Part shown: one piece after another, positions 60,900-64,000 of the stretch
Layout of the letters: every line of letters begins with the position of its first letter
Numbering within the stretch: position 1 is the stretch's first letter
Assembly: GCF_001659605.2 (NCBI RefSeq)
Contig: NC_035177.2
Span: 30,954,136-31,018,135 of the forward strand
Length of the DNA: 64,000 nt
Direction of reading: 5' to 3'
Source: Manihot esculenta
Taxonomy: Eukaryota; Streptophyta; Magnoliopsida; Malpighiales; Euphorbiaceae
Program-made: the position numbers and the translations under genes
The notes under the pieces: model-generated
The model's input: the letters and a program-made list of their open reading frames with translations, nothing else
Told to the model about the DNA's origin: nothing
The model's database searches: none

Positions 60900-63800
60900 T
60901 TAAAAGAGATGAGGGTACTGCTGGAGCATGGACTCCCATGTCTCCCGGTGCATTCTTCTATATTGTGGTGGTTCCAAAGGACTTTCACCATCGGGATTTC
61001 CTTGTTCCTCAACTTTTTGATCTGAGTGTCAAGAATCCGCACTGGCTGCTCTACATAGGTGAGATCCTCTTGGATCTCCACATCAGGCTCACTGAGAACC
61101 TTACCCGGATCTGACACGAACTTTCTTAACATGGAAACATGGAAAACCGGATGGATTCTTTCCATGGATGCAGGCAAGTCCAGCTTGTACGATACATTCC
61201 CAATCTTCTGCAAGACTTCAAAGGGTCCGATGTATCGTGGAGCTAGCTTACCTTTCTTACCAAACCGAACCACCCCTTTCATTGGAGACACCTTGAGCAA
61301 TACTAGATCCCCCTCTTGAAACTCTACCTGTCTTCTGCGGATGTCTGCATAACTCTTCTGTCTGCTTGCAGCAGTCTTGATTCTCTCTCTGATTATGGGT
61401 ACCACCCTGCTGGTGATCTCTACTAGTTCAGGCCCTGCCAAGGCCTATTCTCCAACTTCCTCCCAGCAAACAGGTGATCTGCACTTCCTCCCATACAAAG
61501 CTTCATATGGAGCCATTTCGATGCTAGCGTGATGGCTGTTATTGTAGGCAAACTCCACCAAAGGTAGATGTTGCCTCCAAGAACCACCAAAGTCCAGCAC
61601 ACACATTCTAAGCATATCCTCGATAGTCTGGATGGTCCTTTCTGACTGTCCGTCAGTCTGGGGGTGGAAGGCAGTGCTGAAATCCAACCTAGTACCCATG
61701 GCATTCTGCAGACTCCGCCAAAACCTGGAGGTGAAATGGGGCCCTCTATCTGACACTATCGAAACAGGGACCCCATGCAGCTTGACGATCTCATCCACAT
61801 ATACCTGCGCCAACTTGTCCACAGAGTAGCCACTCCTGACAGGAATGAAGTGAGCAGATTTGGTGAGTCTGTCTACAATCACCCATATGGAGTCCAATCT
61901 GTTGGACGTCGCCGGTAACCCCACTACGAAGTCCATAGCTATATTCTCCCATTTCCACTCTGGAATAGGTAGCGGGTTAAGCATTCCAGCCGGCTTCTGA
62001 TGTTCCAGCTTCACCCTCTGACACACTTCGCAGGCTGACACGAACTGTGCCACTTCTTTCTTCATTGCTGGCCACCAATAAACTTTCTTCAGATCTTGGT
62101 ACATTTTGGTGGCTCCGGGGTGAATGCTGTATCTTGCATTATGAGCCTCTCTCATAATGTCTCCTTTTAGCCCTATGTCATCTGGTACACACAATCGACT
62201 CCCATAGCGGAGGATCCCCTTACTGTCAAATCTGAACTCACTGTCTTTGCCTGACTGAACAGTCCTGGCAATCTTCACTAACTCTGGGTCCTCATGCTAT
62301 TTCTGAGCCACCTGCTCCAGAAACACGGGTGTCACTTTCATCTGGGCCACTAACGCACCTGTACCAGACAACTCCAACTGTAGACCTTCATCAATGAGCT
62401 TGTAAAACTCCTTCACCACTGGTCTCCTCTCTGCCGTGATGTGGGATAGACTGCCTAGTGACTTCCGGCTTAGGGCGTCTGCCACGACATTCGCCTTACC
62501 CGGATGATACTGAATCTTGCAATCATAGTCACTCAGCAGCTCTACCCATCTCCTCTGTCTCAAGTTCAAATCTCTTTGACTCAGGATGTACTGCAGGCTC
62601 TTATGATCTGTAAAGATCTCACATTTTACCCCATAGAGGTAGTGCCTCCACATCTTGAGTGCAAAGATTACTGCTGCCATCTCAAGGTCATGTGTGGGGT
62701 AATTCAACTCATGCTTTTTCAGTTGCCTAGAAGCATAAGCAATCACCCTCTCATTCTGCATCAGTACACAACCCAGTCCCACACGGGACGCATCACAAAA
62801 GACTGTAAAGTCCTCATCACTAGATGGCAGAGCTAAAACTGGTGCTGAAGTCAACCTCTTCTTAAGCTCTTCAAAACTCTCTTCGCACTGATCGGTCCAC
62901 AGAAACTTCTGATTCTTCCTGGTTAGTCTGGTCAGAGGAGCTGCTATTTTCGAGAAGTCCTGAACGAACCTCCTGTAGTAACCTGCCAAACCCAAGAAAC
63001 TCCTGATCTCCGTCACTGAAGTGGGTCTAGGCCAGTTAATCACAGCCTCTATCTTCTTGGGGTCTACTTCAATTCCGTTCTCTGACACCACATGCCCCAA
63101 GAATGAGATGCTCCTCAACCAGAACTCACACTTGGAGAACTTGGCATACAAGCCATGTTCCCTCAAGGTTTGTAGAACTATCCTCAGATGATGGGCATGC
63201 TCCTCTGCATTCCTGGAATACACTAAGATATCATCTATGAAGACAATAACAAAGTGATCCAGGTATTGTCTAAACACTCTGTTCATGAGATCCATGAATG
63301 CTGCAGGGGCGTTGGTTAACCCGAACGGCATCACAAGGAACTCAAAATGCCCATATCTGGTCCTGAAAGCTGTCTTTGGTACATCCTCTTCTCTGATCCT
63401 CAGCTGATGGTACCCTGATCTCAGATCTATCTTGGAGAAACAACCTGCTCCTGCTAGCTGGTCGAATAGATCGTCGATCCTTGGCAATGGGTACTTATTC
63501 TTGGTAGTGACTTTGTTCAACTGCCTGTAGTCAATACAAAGCCTAAGGGACCCATCCTTCTTTTTCACAAATAGCACTGGAGCACCCCAAGGTGAGGTAC
63601 TCGGTCGGATGAAGCCCTTGTCTACCAGCTCTTGCAACTGTTCTTTCAACTCTTTCAACTCAGCTGGGGCCATCCTGTAGGGAGGGATAGAGATCGGTCT
63701 AGCTCCAGGCATCAATTCAATCTCGAACTCTATCTCCCTGGCAGGTGGTAAACCTGGCAGTTCGTCTGGGAAAACATCTAAGAATTCTCTGACCACTGGC

Positions 63801-64000
63801 ACTGAGGCGGGCTCTCTAACCTGACTGTCTAGCTCTCTGACATGAGCTAGAAAACCCTGACATCCCCTCCTAAGCAACCTATGAGCCTGAAGAGCTGATA
63901 TCAGACATCTAGGTGTACCCCTTTTGTCTCCTCTGAAGACGACCTCTGACCCATCCTGACATCTGAACTTAGCTACCTTGTCCCTGCAGTCCAAGGTAGC
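60900..64000 (-). pseudogene. pol of element G (protease end to chromodomain), broken
   Basis: The frame enters the window near the protease end. It covers reverse transcriptase (FIDD motif near 63235), RNase H (FCDAS), the HHCC zinc region, integrase with its acid triad, and a chromodomain-like tail. TAG at 62297-62299 replaces a Gln codon present in element A. TAG at 61445-61447 replaces a Lys codon. A one-base deletion near 60946 shifts the end of the chromodomain-like segment. Codon 1111, which is a stop in element A, is Cys here. Confidence 0.9.

Larger units (their letters stand above)
58554..64000 (-). mobile_element. 3' part of a Tekay/Del-like gypsy element (G), continues beyond the window
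   Basis: The 3' LTR (58554-60792) is followed on plus by a reversed polypurine tract (60793-60806) and by minus-strand pol to the window end. Protein similarity to element A is high, with mostly conservative differences. The 5' part and the other LTR lie outside the window. The left flanking 5-mer is TTCAG (58549-58553); its partner cannot be seen. Two nonsense codons and one frameshift are present in the visible part. Confidence 0.9.

Noticed and set aside
1..64000. tRNA, rRNA or other RNA genes
   Set aside because: The TGGTATCAGAGC matches are primer-binding sites next to LTRs, not tRNA genes. No cloverleaf-like or rRNA sequence was recognised by eye; a tRNAscan or Rfam run would settle this.

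Overview
The window looks like a gene-poor, AT-rich plant nuclear segment from a dicot. It holds a group IIc WRKY gene of the WRKY75 type, a DUF3339 gene, a small gene with a DUF761-like tail, and many plant LTR retrotransposons. I infer a woody Malpighiales species such as cassava or rubber tree, but only weakly, because I cannot search databases. Three apparently intact host genes are visible: the WRKY factor (740-2150), a small protein of unknown function (50872-51255) and a DUF3339 membrane protein (57512-57721, minus). A fourth, small conserved gene on the minus strand (25232-31998) is broken. Nearly everything else is mobile DNA or AT-rich spacer.

Region 2937-23592 is a deep nest. The outer layer is an old minus-strand Ty3/gypsy element, probably Tat lineage. 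It has gag near its right LTR, a 73-bp tandem array, and an antisense ORF near its left LTR, with no pol. A solo LTR of an unnamed family (B, 6003-19710) sits inside it. That solo LTR was in turn hit by a solo Tekay/Del-like LTR (6707-9257) and by a complete Tekay/Del-like element (9503-19057) whose two 2154-bp LTRs appear identical. A miniature LTR element (TRIM, 21495-22070) interrupts the outer gag. Target-site duplications support the inner layers, and a second copy of family B at 36379-37892 shows both empty sites. A paralogue near 46800 shows the approximate empty site of the outer element.

Region 24-35 kb is spacer plus the broken host gene, whose first exon is split by a decayed Ty1/copia element (27092-31885). 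Region 35.7-46.4 kb is a decayed copia element (35749-46379). It is split in gag by a second solo LTR of family B and in its 3' LTR by a young copia element (41428-46306) with one nonsense codon. A Pack-MULE-like element with a 9-bp target duplication (47160-48116) carries what looks like the first exon of a prolyl-oligopeptidase-family gene.

Region 50.8-58.5 kb is the gene island. The small unknown gene is followed by a young copia element (51548-56109, minus) with an uninterrupted 1404-residue polyprotein, then by the DUF3339 gene. From 58554 to the window end lies the 3' part of another minus-strand Tekay/Del-like element, broken by stops and a frameshift. The three Tekay-like LTR types share clusters of a 13-base motif, TTCGGC-N-GCCGAA. 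Its central base tracks element orientation; I know of no function for it.
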